From assembly GCA_016708765.1 (NCBI GenBank), contig JADJFD010000004.1:248001-312000 (forward strand): a stretch of DNA of 64,000 bases, written 5' to 3'. Position 1 is the stretch's first letter, and every line of letters starts with the position of its first letter. Below the pieces are notes generated by a model. That model saw only the letters and a program-made list of their open reading frames with translations. It was not told the origin of the DNA and made no database searches. Origin of the DNA: Chitinophagaceae bacterium. GTDB taxonomy: Bacteria > Bacteroidota > Bacteroidia > Chitinophagales > Chitinophagaceae. Shown in pieces: positions 38,501-47,544 of this stretch. The position numbers and the translations under genes were made by a program.

Positions 38501-39315
38501 TAGATCCTGATCTATATTTAAACGAAAATATTGTTAAGGCAAGTTCTATAAAAATCCAAAATGCAACATTTACCGATTATAAGGACAAACAGATACCTTT
38601 TAACCCAGGTTTAGTAAAACCCATGCCGGTTGATTTACTTAAAAAAATTCCATTTCATGTTTCTATTGAAAATGCAGAGATAGAGAACGGCAATGCCGAA
38701 TACACAGAAACTTCAGCAGAAACAGAGGCTGTAGGTATAATTCCAGTAACAAGATTAAAAATTTTACTTAAGAATATTAAGAATTATAATTTTCTGCCAA
38801 CTGATACATTACATATTGATGCAACAGGTTTTTTGCTTGACACAGCTTGGGCACATTTAAATATCAGAGAATCCTATAATGATGTGAATGGTGGTTTCTT
38901 ATTAAGATTTCAATTAAGTCCAACAGACTTAAAAGTCATCAATGCTGTATTAACTCCGCTTGCTTCGGTAAGAATTGAATCAGGAATGCTTGATACATTG
39001 AGTGTATTTGTGCAAGGAAGAGAAGCAATGGCAACCGGAGAAATGAAATTATTTTACCATGATTTAAAAATACAATTACTCAAAAAAGATGGCAGGCCTA
39101 AAAAGTTCAAGTCCTTTCTTGCCAACACATTTGTTATCAAAAAAAATAATTCTTCCCGAACAGGACAGGTATTCTATATACGCAATAGGGATAGATCGGC
39201 AATCAATTATTATGTAAAAATTATCGGAAGTGGCGTTGCCAGTAGTATTGGCGCCAAAAACAATAAAAAGGCTCTTCGGAAATACAGAAAGAATAACCCT
39301 ACAGCAATCAAATAG
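35504..39315 (+). CDS. Very large AsmA-like single-pass envelope protein, frameshifted
   Basis: About 1,270 residues after repair of one break. It starts at TTG 35504 (MAAKPTRRKFLKISAIIAGI) with an N-terminal membrane anchor (IIAGIIIVLLLGFHFWF). The long beta-rich remainder has AsmA/DUF748-like features: LDNVSFYNTDTINVNTTY, TLHDPDIQVTRLKRNEKT, GDLILDNVVVSNADFNIETV, KKIPFHVSIENAEIENGNAE. It ends in a basic tail (KKALRKYRKNNPTAIK). The first frame stops at 37838-37840 and the next opens at 37840 with no loss of similarity. One extra A in the A7 run near 37822 would read KKDIPKIMISSLK through the junction. AsmA-like proteins bridge the periplasm and are linked to lipid transport and outer-membrane homeostasis; that role here is inference. 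Confidence 0.65.
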
Positions 39316-39430
39316 AACTTAATCTGCTATACTCACACTTTCGGGTGATTGAGATTCATCCGGTTTTTGTAACTTACCTTTCGTTCAAGGCTCGTAGCGT
39401 ATTAATAGACCCATTAAACACTTATTAACT

Positions 39431-42367
39431 ATGATGAGCAACAGGTTCATAACTTCTGCCATATTATCCTTGCTATTCATAATTTCAAGCATTTCATCTA
39501 CCGCACAAACTCAGGAAGATTTCAACAAAAAAATGGCCGAAACCTATTCCACTTCATTGGAGAAAACAAAGAAAACAGTTATTGTAAAAGAAATGTATAC
39601 TATGGTTGAAAAGAAAAAAGAATTGCAAACCTATTCCAACTATTATTTACTTAAAATGATTTATGAAAGCCATCTCGGTGATGACAAAATGGCAAAAATT
39701 TGTGAAGAAAAAGCACAGAAAATAATGAATGCAATGGTTGGTGTAAATAATCAGGCTGAGCCGGATACAAGTAGTCCAACATTAGCTTGGGCTACATTCT
39801 ATTTACCGACTCTATTTAGAAACTATGACCCGAAAAATGCTGAAAAAGCATTGGACTTTATAAACAAGCATACTGAGTTAAAAACCTTTTCTAACTATAC
39901 TTTTATTGGTTATGCATTCGAAAGAAATAACGATTTCATCAATGCAAAAGTGACGTATCAATTGGCCTTGCCATTAGCAGAAAATGAGAATGAAGTATAT
40001 CATTCTTATATGTATTACACCAATTTTCTAACCCGTATGGGGGATTATCAACAAGCAGATGAATATATACATAAAATGGAGGTGTTGTCAACCACGGCTG
40101 CTGGTTTCTTTAAAGAAAGTTATAAGTCAGAAGCTATGTCGGCAAGAATTATTTATTATCTGAATGTTGGCGATTATCAATCCTATGTACAAGCATCTGA
40201 AAAAAGAAACGCAGAACTTTTACCGATATGGAGTAAAAGTAATACAACGGAATGCAATCCTTATAATGGCATCTTTTTCTCCAACACTGCTTTTGGAAAA
40301 GAAATGATGAAAGAATATGATGTTGCGCAAAAATTATGGAAAAGCCGTGACTCAGTAAATACCATTTGGGTGAACTGTTATAACAAAACATATCCAAATT
40401 CAAAGTATTACTCACTATCAATGTATCCTGTTTTTCTGGCGAAAAGAGGAAAGCAGCACTTACTCCCAAAACCCATTTCATTTTTTATAAAGGAAACAGA
40501 AGATCATTATAATAGTTATAAAGATGTTGCAGATATCAGTGCTCATTTTGCAAAAGCCAATCACCTCGCTTTTCTAGGAAGCAAAGATTATCCCCAACTA
40601 TTTGAGCCGCTGATGAAGCATGTAAAAAACACAAGAGATTTTAGGGAGTCAACCATCCCTTTTTCCAACTACGCATATTTTACTATGCGAGACGATAAAC
40701 TTGAAGAGGCTAGAAAAACTTACAAAGAATTATTCGATTTAAATACAAGTTGGATCAACGATATCATCTTCACCTTTGGCGAAAAAGCATTTGTTACTTA
40801 CTACAATGCCAAGTTAAAAGAAGGCTATGAAAATTTTCACAGCTTTGTAAAACTAGCCAGAGAAAAACAACCTGGCATATTTCCCGAATTATCGCAACAG
40901 GCTTACAACAATTTATTATTCACCAAATCTATTTCGCTGAAAGGAACACAACGAAGAAAAGAAGCATTCCTTAATGCCAATGACCCGAACATTAATAAAC
41001 TCTATGATGAATGGATTGCAAAAAAACAACAGCTCATTCGGCAATATTTGAAAACAGATGACCCTTCTGGAACAGACACTGCTAATAAAAAAAATGCAGC
41101 CTTGCTTACAACAATGCAACAAGAAGTATCGCAGCTGGAGAATGATCTCACTTTAAAAGCAAAAGATTTCAAGAAATATTTAAACATAGTTCCTCCTGAT
41201 TGGAAAACAGTAAGAGATAAATTAAAAGAAGGCGAAGCAGCCATAGAAATGATTCGCTTTCAATGGAAAAATAAAATTTATTATTCCGACACGTCTTATT
41301 ATGCAGCGTATATTATTACTAAAAATAGCAGCTATCCGGAAGTTGTATATCTTACTGCTGCAGCTGCCGATCTGGATAATAAATACTACAAGCTATATAA
41401 AAATCATATCAAATTCAAAACTGACGACAAAGAAAGCTTTAACCAATATTGGAAACCTATCATCGAAAAGCTAACTGGAATTAAGAAAATATACTTTTCA
41501 CCCGATGGAATTTATCATCTTATAAATATTGCGACACTCAAAAATCAAGAAAGCAAACAATTCCTGTTGAATGAGATAGAAATTCAATACACTACTTCTG
41601 GTGTAGATATAAATAATACTGCCACTGCCGACATTCGTACTGCAGTCCTTATTGGCCGCCCTTCTTACAAATTAGAAACTCAGCAACTTGCTACTATAGC
41701 AAAACCACTAACCAGATCTTATGTGCGAGGTTTTAGAGAAGAAAACATTCAGGACCTTCCCGGCACAGAAGTAGAAGTTGTAAGTATAAAAAAAGAATTA
41801 GAGCAGTATAAAATAAATACAAATTTGTTTTTAAAAGAAAAAGCAACAGAAGATGAGCTTTACAAATTACATAGTCCAAGCATTTTACATATTGCCACAC
41901 ATGGTTACTGGTCGCCAGCCGGCGAAAATGCAACTGAGGGTTACCGTGTATTCAATGCAATGGCCAATTCAGGCTTGTTGTTATCAGGTGTAGTTAATTA
42001 TTACGACAGCAAAACTTTTCCTGAAACCTACGACGGTGTGCTTACTGCTTACGAAGCACAAAACCTCGATTTAAAAAATACTTCGCTGGTTATTTTGTCT
42101 GCCTGCGAAACAAGTCTCGGTCATATGGATGCTGGCGAAGGTGTGTATGGTTTGCAGCGGGCCTTCCGTGCCGCCGGTGCAGGTAGCATTATGACAAGCC
42201 TTTGGAAAGTGGATGACAATGCCACCAAAGATTTTATGATTGCATTTTATCAGGAGTATCTAAAAACAAAAAATAAATCAGCCGCTTTCATCACAGCACA
42301 AAAAGCCATCAAAGAAAAATACATCCATCCCTATTTCTGGGGAGCATTTGTAATGATGGGTGAATAG
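39431..42367 (+). CDS. CHAT-domain protein with N-terminal TPR-like region
   Basis: A 978-residue protein with a signal peptide (ending SISSTAQ). Residues about 25-560 are helical repeats of the TPR type (TYSNYYLLKMIYESHLGDDK, YHSYMYYTNFLTRMGDYQQA). The C-terminal 350 residues are a CHAT domain, a caspase-like protease fold: VEVVSIKKELEQY, the catalytic His in SILHIATHGYW near residue 823, the catalytic Cys in VILSACETSLG near 892, and AFRAAGAGSIMTSLWKVDD. Both catalytic residues are present. Such TPR-CHAT proteins are common in Bacteroidota and cyanobacteria, and some act as proteases in defence or signalling. The signal peptide argues for an exported form; target unknown. Confidence 0.82.
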   Translation: MMSNRFITSAILSLLFIISSISSTAQTQEDFNKKMAETYSTSLEKTKKTVIVKEMYTMVEKKKELQTYSNYYLLKMIYESHLGDDKMAKICEEKAQKIMNAMVGVNNQAEPDTSSPTLAWATFYLPTLFRNYDPKNAEKALDFINKHTELKTFSNYTFIGYAFERNNDFINAKVTYQLALPLAENENEVYHSYMYYTNFLTRMGDYQQADEYIHKMEVLSTTAAGFFKESYKSEAMSARIIYYLNVGDYQSYVQASEKRNAELLPIWSKSNTTECNPYNGIFFSNTAFGKEMMKEYDVAQKLWKSRDSVNTIWVNCYNKTYPNSKYYSLSMYPVFLAKRGKQHLLPKPISFFIKETEDHYNSYKDVADISAHFAKANHLAFLGSKDYPQLFEPLMKHVKNTRDFRESTIPFSNYAYFTMRDDKLEEARKTYKELFDLNTSWINDIIFTFGEKAFVTYYNAKLKEGYENFHSFVKLAREKQPGIFPELSQQAYNNLLFTKSISLKGTQRRKEAFLNANDPNINKLYDEWIAKKQQLIRQYLKTDDPSGTDTANKKNAALLTTMQQEVSQLENDLTLKAKDFKKYLNIVPPDWKTVRDKLKEGEAAIEMIRFQWKNKIYYSDTSYYAAYIITKNSSYPEVVYLTAAAADLDNKYYKLYKNHIKFKTDDKESFNQYWKPIIEKLTGIKKIYFSPDGIYHLINIATLKNQESKQFLLNEIEIQYTTSGVDINNTATADIRTAVLIGRPSYKLETQQLATIAKPLTRSYVRGFREENIQDLPGTEVEVVSIKKELEQYKINTNLFLKEKATEDELYKLHSPSILHIATHGYWSPAGENATEGYRVFNAMANSGLLLSGVVNYYDSKTFPETYDGVLTAYEAQNLDLKNTSLVILSACETSLGHMDAGEGVYGLQRAFRAAGAGSIMTSLWKVDDNATKDFMIAFYQEYLKTKNKSAAFITAQKAIKEKYIHPYFWGAFVMMGE

Positions 42368-42394
42368 ATGGAGAATTTTTATTAACCCAGCTGA

Positions 42395-42453
42395 AGTACT
42401 ACTATCATCGTCTGTTGCGTCGCACTCTTCAGGGTTCGGTTCGTTATTCAACA
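42395..42453 (+). repeat. 60-bp dispersed repeat, copy 2
   Basis: AGTACTACTATCATCGTCTG then TTGCGTCGCACTCTT, followed by a more divergent end (TTATTCAACA). It lies between the CHAT gene and the beta-oxidation gene, upstream of a -7-like box TACCTTCG at 42487-42494. Confidence 0.75.
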
Positions 42454-42531
42454 GAGCCAAATCTTCTCCCCTTTCCGAAAAACTCTTACCTTCGAATACT
42501 AAATAGTTGCATAACTAACTAATTTTATTAT

Positions 42532-44913
42532 ATGTCAAAAAGAATCATTAAAAAAGTAGCAGTATTAGGTAGCGGAGTAATGGGTTCAAGAATTGCCTGT
42601 CATTTTGCAGGTGTGGGCTTGCAAGTATTATTATTAGATATCGTTCCAAAAGATGTGGCGAAAGATGCAAAGCCTGCCGAAAGAAATAAAATAGTGAATG
42701 ATGCATTGACAGCGGCCATAAAAAGCAATCCATCGCCTGTATATACAAAAGATGTTGTCAAAAAAATTACTACCGGCAACTTTGAAGACAATATGAAAGA
42801 CATTGCCAATTGCGATTGGGTGATTGAAGTGGTGGTAGAAAGATTAGATATTAAGAAAATAGTTTTCGACCAGGTAGAACAGCATCGCAAGCCTGGCACA
42901 TTAATTACTTCCAATACTTCCGGCATTCCCATTCACATGATGGCAGAAGGCAGAAGCGATGATTTCAAAAAGCATTTCTGCGGTACTCACTTTTTCAACC
43001 CGCCACGATATTTAAGATTACTCGAAATTATTCCAACGCCGCATACCGATCCGGAAGTTGTTGACTTTTTAATGAACTATGGCGATCTCTATCTTGGTAA
43101 AACAACTGTACTGTGTAAAGACACTCCGGCTTTCATTGCCAACCGTGTAGGTGTATTTGGTATGATGGCTATTATGAATGTAAAAGAAAAACTGAAACTG
43201 AGTATCGATGAAATAGATGCATTAACAGGACCGATTATTGGCCGTCCAAAGTCTGCTACATTCAGAACGGCTGATGTAGTTGGTATTGATACATTGGTAA
43301 AAGTGGCAAAAGGTGTAGCTGATAACTGCCCCAATGATGAAGCGATAGATCAATTTAATATTCCTGCATGGCTCGATAAAATGGTGGCTAATAACTGGCT
43401 GGGCGATAAAACAGGGCAAGGCTTTTTCAAGAAAACAAAAAATGAAAAGGGTGAAAAAGAAATCCTGACATTGGATCTTGATACCATGGCATATGGACCA
43501 AGAGTAAAACCAAAGTTTACTACCATTGATGCGGCTAAACCAATTGATGATTTATACAGTCGTTTAAAAATGTTGGTGGCTGGGCAAGATAAGGCTGGAG
43601 AATTTTATCGTCTCTTCCATTATGGTTTGTTTTCTTATATCTCACATCGTATTCCTGAAATAAGCGATGAATTATATAGAGTAGATGATGGCATGATGGC
43701 TGGCTTTGGCTGGGAGATTGGTGCTTTTGAAAGTTGGGATGTATTGGGTGTTGCCAAAACGACCGAAGCCATGAAAGCTGCTGGTTATAAAGTTGCAACT
43801 TGGGTAGATGAAATGCTGGCAGCAGGAAACAAATCATTCTATAAAGTAGAAGCAGGCGTAAAATATTCTTACGATCCTGCAAGTAAAACATACAAAGCAT
43901 TACCCGGCGGTGAAGCATTCATCGTAATGAGTAATTACACCGATAAGCAAATCTGGAAGAACGGAAGCTGCAAGTTGTATGATTTAGGCGATGATGTGTT
44001 AGGTCTGCAATGGTTCACTAAAATGGGAAGTATTGGTGGTGATGTGTTAAGTGGAATTCAAACTGCAATTGATAAAGCAGAAAAAAATTATAAAGGATTA
44101 GTGATTTCCAATGAAGGTCCAAATTTTTCTGCTGGTGCAAATGTGGGAATGATCTTCATGCTGGCAATAGACCAGGAATATGATGAATTGGACATGGCGA
44201 TCCGTATGTTCCAGAATACAATGATGCGGGTTAGATATTCTGCGATTCCAGTAGTAACAGCTCCGCATGGTTTAGCATTGGGCGGTGCCTGTGAATTAAG
44301 TTTACATTCTGATAAATGTTGCCCTGCTGCGGAAACTTATACTGGTTTGGTAGAGCTAGGCGTTGGTCTTATTCCCGGCGGTGGCGGTACTAAAGAATTT
44401 GTATTAAGAGCGTCTGATGAAATGCATGAAGACGAACCGGAAACTATCACTTTAAAAAATCGGTTCCTTTCAATAGCCACTGCTAAAGTTGCGACTTCCG
44501 CGGCTGAAGGTTTTGGGTTGGGCATTTACAGAAAAGGATTAGATGAAGTAGTAATGAATCAGGGAAGAAGAATTGCAGAAGCTAAAAAATCTGTAATAGA
44601 AATATACGACAGCGGTTACACCACTCCTGTTCAGCGAAAAGATATTAAAGTATTAGGTCAGTCTGCATTAGGTGCATTATACTCAGGCATTCATGCAATG
44701 AAGACGGCTAACTATGCTACCGAACATGACTCAGTTGTTGCAAAGAAATTAGCTTACGTTATGTGCGGCGGCGATTTGAGTGAGCAGACTTTAGTTTCTG
44801 AACAATACTTATTAGATCTTGAACGAGAAGCATTCCTATCTCTTTGCGGTGAAAAGAAAACACTGGAAAGAATTCAAAGTGTGTTGAAGAGCGGAAGGCC
44901 GATTAGGAACTAA
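42532..44913 (+). CDS. Bifunctional 3-hydroxyacyl-CoA dehydrogenase / enoyl-CoA hydratase
   Basis: A 793-residue cytosolic enzyme for two steps of fatty-acid beta-oxidation. The N-terminal half is an NAD-dependent dehydrogenase: Rossmann motif VLGSGVMGSRIACHFAGVGL, SNTSGIPIHMMAEG, FFNPPRYLRLLEIIP, DTPAFIANRVGVFGM. The C-terminal third is a crotonase fold: KGLVISNEGPNFSAGANVGM, PHGLALGGACELSLHSD and GLIPGGGGTKEF. The order (dehydrogenase first, hydratase second) is that of FadN-like proteins, opposite to FadB. A thiolase and an acyl-CoA dehydrogenase often follow in Bacteroidota, but here a RAYT gene and repeats follow instead. Confidence 0.92.
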   Translation: MSKRIIKKVAVLGSGVMGSRIACHFAGVGLQVLLLDIVPKDVAKDAKPAERNKIVNDALTAAIKSNPSPVYTKDVVKKITTGNFEDNMKDIANCDWVIEVVVERLDIKKIVFDQVEQHRKPGTLITSNTSGIPIHMMAEGRSDDFKKHFCGTHFFNPPRYLRLLEIIPTPHTDPEVVDFLMNYGDLYLGKTTVLCKDTPAFIANRVGVFGMMAIMNVKEKLKLSIDEIDALTGPIIGRPKSATFRTADVVGIDTLVKVAKGVADNCPNDEAIDQFNIPAWLDKMVANNWLGDKTGQGFFKKTKNEKGEKEILTLDLDTMAYGPRVKPKFTTIDAAKPIDDLYSRLKMLVAGQDKAGEFYRLFHYGLFSYISHRIPEISDELYRVDDGMMAGFGWEIGAFESWDVLGVAKTTEAMKAAGYKVATWVDEMLAAGNKSFYKVEAGVKYSYDPASKTYKALPGGEAFIVMSNYTDKQIWKNGSCKLYDLGDDVLGLQWFTKMGSIGGDVLSGIQTAIDKAEKNYKGLVISNEGPNFSAGANVGMIFMLAIDQEYDELDMAIRMFQNTMMRVRYSAIPVVTAPHGLALGGACELSLHSDKCCPAAETYTGLVELGVGLIPGGGGTKEFVLRASDEMHEDEPETITLKNRFLSIATAKVATSAAEGFGLGIYRKGLDEVVMNQGRRIAEAKKSVIEIYDSGYTTPVQRKDIKVLGQSALGALYSGIHAMKTANYATEHDSVVAKKLAYVMCGGDLSEQTLVSEQYLLDLEREAFLSLCGEKKTLERIQSVLKSGRPIRN

Positions 44914-45055
44914 CGGAGTTCGGAACAAAGGAGTTCGGAACTCCGTTGCGAACTAGGTCAACTGAGCTCTGTTCAGTTCAACGGACTTCGTAACTCCGGT
45001 TCCGAACACTAAAACTCTTAAAATAATGAACGGAACTGAGTTCCGTTTTACCGGC
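44913..45055. repeat. REP-like palindrome cluster upstream of the RAYT gene
   Basis: Several palindromic units built from GGAGTTCGGAAC and GTTCCGAACTCC-like words lie here, ending in CGGAACTGAGTTCCGTTTTA then CCGGC at 45030-45054. The last unit has the same palindrome plus TTTACCGG tail as two units downstream of the gene, as expected for REP elements that belong to a RAYT transposase. Confidence 0.75.
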
Positions 45056-45712
45056 ATGAAAGACAAACACTTTTACAAACGAAAGCTTCCTCATTGGCAA
45101 CCCGAGGAAGAAACTTTCTTTATTACTTATCGTCTTGCTGGTTCTTTACCAATTTCTGTAATTCAGAAATTAAAAGAAGAATATCTTCTACAAAAAGACG
45201 AACTCTATAATCAAAGCAACGAACAAAAAGCAATACTCAAAGAAGATTACTTTAAACGATTCGAGAGTCAATTAGAAAATAATTTAAATGAACCTCATTG
45301 GCTGAAAAGTGAAGCCTTATCTAAAATTGTGATGGATTCGCTCCTTTTCAGAAATCAAGAACACTACATCATTTGGGCAGCATGTATTATGAGTAATCAT
45401 GTACACATATTGATTTCAACTTTACCCGGTAGCCCTCTTTTGAATGTCATATTGCAGAATCATAAGAAATTTACGGCAGTTCAAAGTAATAAGCTATTAA
45501 ACCGGACAGGAAAATTCTGGGAAGAAGAAAGCTTTGATACCCTGATCAGAAATAACGATCACTATTACAACTGCGTAAACTATATTATTCAAAATCCAGT
45601 AAAGGCAGGATTAGTAAAAGAGTGGCATGCCTGGGAATGGACATATTTGCATCCAGAGCTTAAAAAGGAATTCGGAACTCCCGTTCCGAACAAAAGTGAA
45701 GATACTTTTTAA
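45056..45712 (+). CDS. REP-associated tyrosine transposase (RAYT, IS200-like Y1 family)
   Basis: About 218 residues from ATG 45056 (MKDKHFYKRKLPHWQPEEET). An upstream ATG at 45026 lies inside the REP unit, so the extra ten residues are probably not native. The HUH motif is MSNHVHILIST (H-x-H), and the likely catalytic Tyr region is NDHYYNCVNYIIQNPVKAGL. RAYTs are single-copy domesticated relatives of IS200/IS605 transposases that cut and join single-stranded REP palindromes. Matching palindromes flank the gene on both sides, and one (TTCGGAACTCCCGTTCCGAA) lies within its last codons. Confidence 0.88.
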   Translation: MKDKHFYKRKLPHWQPEEETFFITYRLAGSLPISVIQKLKEEYLLQKDELYNQSNEQKAILKEDYFKRFESQLENNLNEPHWLKSEALSKIVMDSLLFRNQEHYIIWAACIMSNHVHILISTLPGSPLLNVILQNHKKFTAVQSNKLLNRTGKFWEEESFDTLIRNNDHYYNCVNYIIQNPVKAGLVKEWHAWEWTYLHPELKKEFGTPVPNKSEDTF

Positions 45713-45730
45713 CAACGATGTAAATACAAA

Positions 45731-45787
45731 GAACGGAACGGAGTTCCAGTTTACCATGATCGGAACAGAGTTCCGTTTACCGGCGGT
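45731..45787. repeat. Two REP units downstream of the RAYT gene
   Basis: CGGAACGGAGTTCCAGTTTA then CC (45734-45755) and CGGAACAGAGTTCCGTTTAC then CGGC (45761-45784) share palindrome and tail with the upstream unit at 45030-45054. Confidence 0.75.
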
Positions 45788-45833
45788 TTACGAATTTCTT
45801 AGTATATTTATCAACACCAAAAAACCTTAACCA

Positions 45834-46190
45834 ATGCAAGTAACTGTTGTTGATTTCGCAAAAGACCGGATTGTTTACAATATGACCGGCTGCACAAAAG
45901 AAGAATTAGATAACAAACTAAATCTCTTCTTCACTTCCCAAGGATATAAAGTAAAAAAAGCAGAGGGGGAATCTACCACCTTTGAAAAAGGCAACCGAGT
46001 CTTAAGACTATTGCTAGGTGCTTTTGTAAAATATCATAAGCAAACAGTTACTATAAAGAATGAAGGAGAACTATATTCAGTAATGCTGCACAGAGATTCA
46101 AGCGGCATGTCTGGTGGTTTAATTGGTATGAACCAAGTGAAGAAAGAATTCAGCCGTCTTGGCGATGCGTTTAAAGAATATTTTAAATAA
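45834..46190 (+). CDS. Hypothetical protein
   Basis: 118 residues, not recognised. It has no signal peptide or membrane helix. The pattern is alpha/beta with a start MQVTVVDFAKDRIVYN, a segment TKEELDNKLNLFFTSQGYKV that suggests a helix and strand, and a Gly/Met-rich loop SSGMSGGLIGMNQVKK before a C-terminal helix. It lies between the REP units and a secreted-protein gene, 6 nt before the latter, so the two are probably one operon. Its compact size fits a small cytosolic domain. Confidence 0.6.
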   Translation: MQVTVVDFAKDRIVYNMTGCTKEELDNKLNLFFTSQGYKVKKAEGESTTFEKGNRVLRLLLGAFVKYHKQTVTIKNEGELYSVMLHRDSSGMSGGLIGMNQVKKEFSRLGDAFKEYFK

Positions 46191-46196
46191 GTAGTT

Positions 46197-46876
46197 ATGA
46201 AAAGATTTTCTTTACTCACCCTTCTTGTCCTATCTACAATTTTCGGCTTTAGCCAAACAGACCATTCCGGCTTATATAGTTACACAAATAAGATAAAAGT
46301 TAAGGCTCCAGCATCAGAAAAAGCCAGAGGGCCAAACGGCCAATTAGTATTGCTAAAAATGGAAGGAAACCTTTATCGCTTTTGGCTAGATGTTACAACA
46401 GGCTGGCCAAACTATAATGTAGGAGAAACAGATGGCACTATAACTCTTGTAAACGACACTGCATCTTTTGATAATACATTTGAAGATGCTGAACGTCCCT
46501 GTATTCTGAAATTTCAACTTTCAAATAATGTTATAACCATCAACAGCCAATCAACTTCCTTAATTGTGGTTTTGGAAATGGTGTTCATGCCGATGGTGAA
46601 TATACTTTTGATAAAGTGCAACCCAAGCTGGATAATATCTGGCTGCAAAAAGAATATTATTCTTCACCAACAATTGAGGTGATAAAAAATAAAGCCCAAC
46701 TATATTCAGACGAAAACTGCCTGTATGCAAAAACTCAATTCTTTGTAAAGGGCAACAAGCTATTAAGTATTGCCGAGAATCAAACAAGCATTTATACTGA
46801 ATTTATTACCCCTGATGGAAAATTTATGTGGGGTTGGCTGAAGAAAACAGATGTAAAAATAAAAGCAGCTGAATAA
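46197..46876 (+). CDS. Secreted protein of unknown function, frameshifted
   Basis: About 226 residues when one break is repaired. A signal peptide (MKRFSLLTLLVLSTIFGFSQ) leads into a beta-rich domain with LVLLKMEGNLYRFWLDVTTG and FDNTFEDAERPCILKFQLSN. The first frame continues wrongly after INSQSTS (near 46560) and stops at 46682. The other frame restores FNCGFGNGVHADGEYTFDKV and runs to the stop at 46876, including YSDENCLYAKTQFFVKGN and the ending KKTDVKIKAAE. One base is missing near TCCTTAAT. It resembles small periplasmic proteins of Bacteroidota; I do not name a family. Confidence 0.55.
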
Positions 46877-46878
46877 AA

Positions 46879-47544
46879 ATGGGTACGGTAGAAATAGAAA
46901 ACCAATCACTTACAATTTACTCCCATATCATTACTTATGGTAATGCAGCTGATGAATCACTAACGGCATTGATTGCTGAAGAGATAGAAACAATGTGGAA
47001 TGAACCAAATGGAACTGTGCAATATGACGGCTCTACTTTTCAAGTTGTATTTAAAATAACATCTTCCTGTTTTCTTGAATTAACAGATATCGACATCTAT
47101 CAAAACCTCGACCCAAGAAATAATTATTTTCGCATAGAAGAATTTGCACACAGCAATATTTCTTTTGTAGATGGTTTAGGTTGTAATAGCGGCTATTTTA
47201 AATTAGAAAATCTATACAAAGGCTCTACAACGGCAGCACATGAGTATGGCCACACATTAGGTTTAGATCATCCAGATGATACAGATCTGAGAGGAAAAGG
47301 AGTGCCGGGAATTATGTTTCCACGAGGAACTTTAGTAGATCCGCAGTATCAGTACGAACCTGATAAACCAGCCGGAACAAAAGGTGGCACTATGCATCCA
47401 ATGCATAGAAAAGTAAAGCAAGAAGATATTGAACTGCTTAAATTACACAAACTTGATTTTGAAAATAGTAAAGCGATAATTGGAGCATTCACCAATTATT
47501 GGCATCCAGATCATGCAGCCATAAATGATGAAGGAGAATTATGA
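46879..47544 (+). CDS. Metzincin-like zinc metallopeptidase
   Basis: A 221-residue protein with the extended zinc motif AAHEYGHTLGLDHPDD (HExxHxxGxxH) and a following GIMFPRG segment that could form the Met-turn, as in M10/M12-type peptidases. There is no signal peptide, which is unusual because most such enzymes are exported. The N-terminal part contains VEIENQSLTIYSHIITYG and EEIETMWNEPNG, and FKITSSCFLELTDIDIYQ precedes the metal site. It begins 2 nt after the preceding gene and overlaps the convergent TIGR01777 gene by about 34 nt. Substrate unknown. Confidence 0.72.
   Translation: MGTVEIENQSLTIYSHIITYGNAADESLTALIAEEIETMWNEPNGTVQYDGSTFQVVFKITSSCFLELTDIDIYQNLDPRNNYFRIEEFAHSNISFVDGLGCNSGYFKLENLYKGSTTAAHEYGHTLGLDHPDDTDLRGKGVPGIMFPRGTLVDPQYQYEPDKPAGTKGGTMHPMHRKVKQEDIELLKLHKLDFENSKAIIGAFTNYWHPDHAAINDEGEL

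Noticed and set aside
39316..39430. Terminator or regulatory hairpin before the CHAT gene
   Set aside because: Only a weak imperfect stem around TTTCGGG without a good T tract; not enough support.
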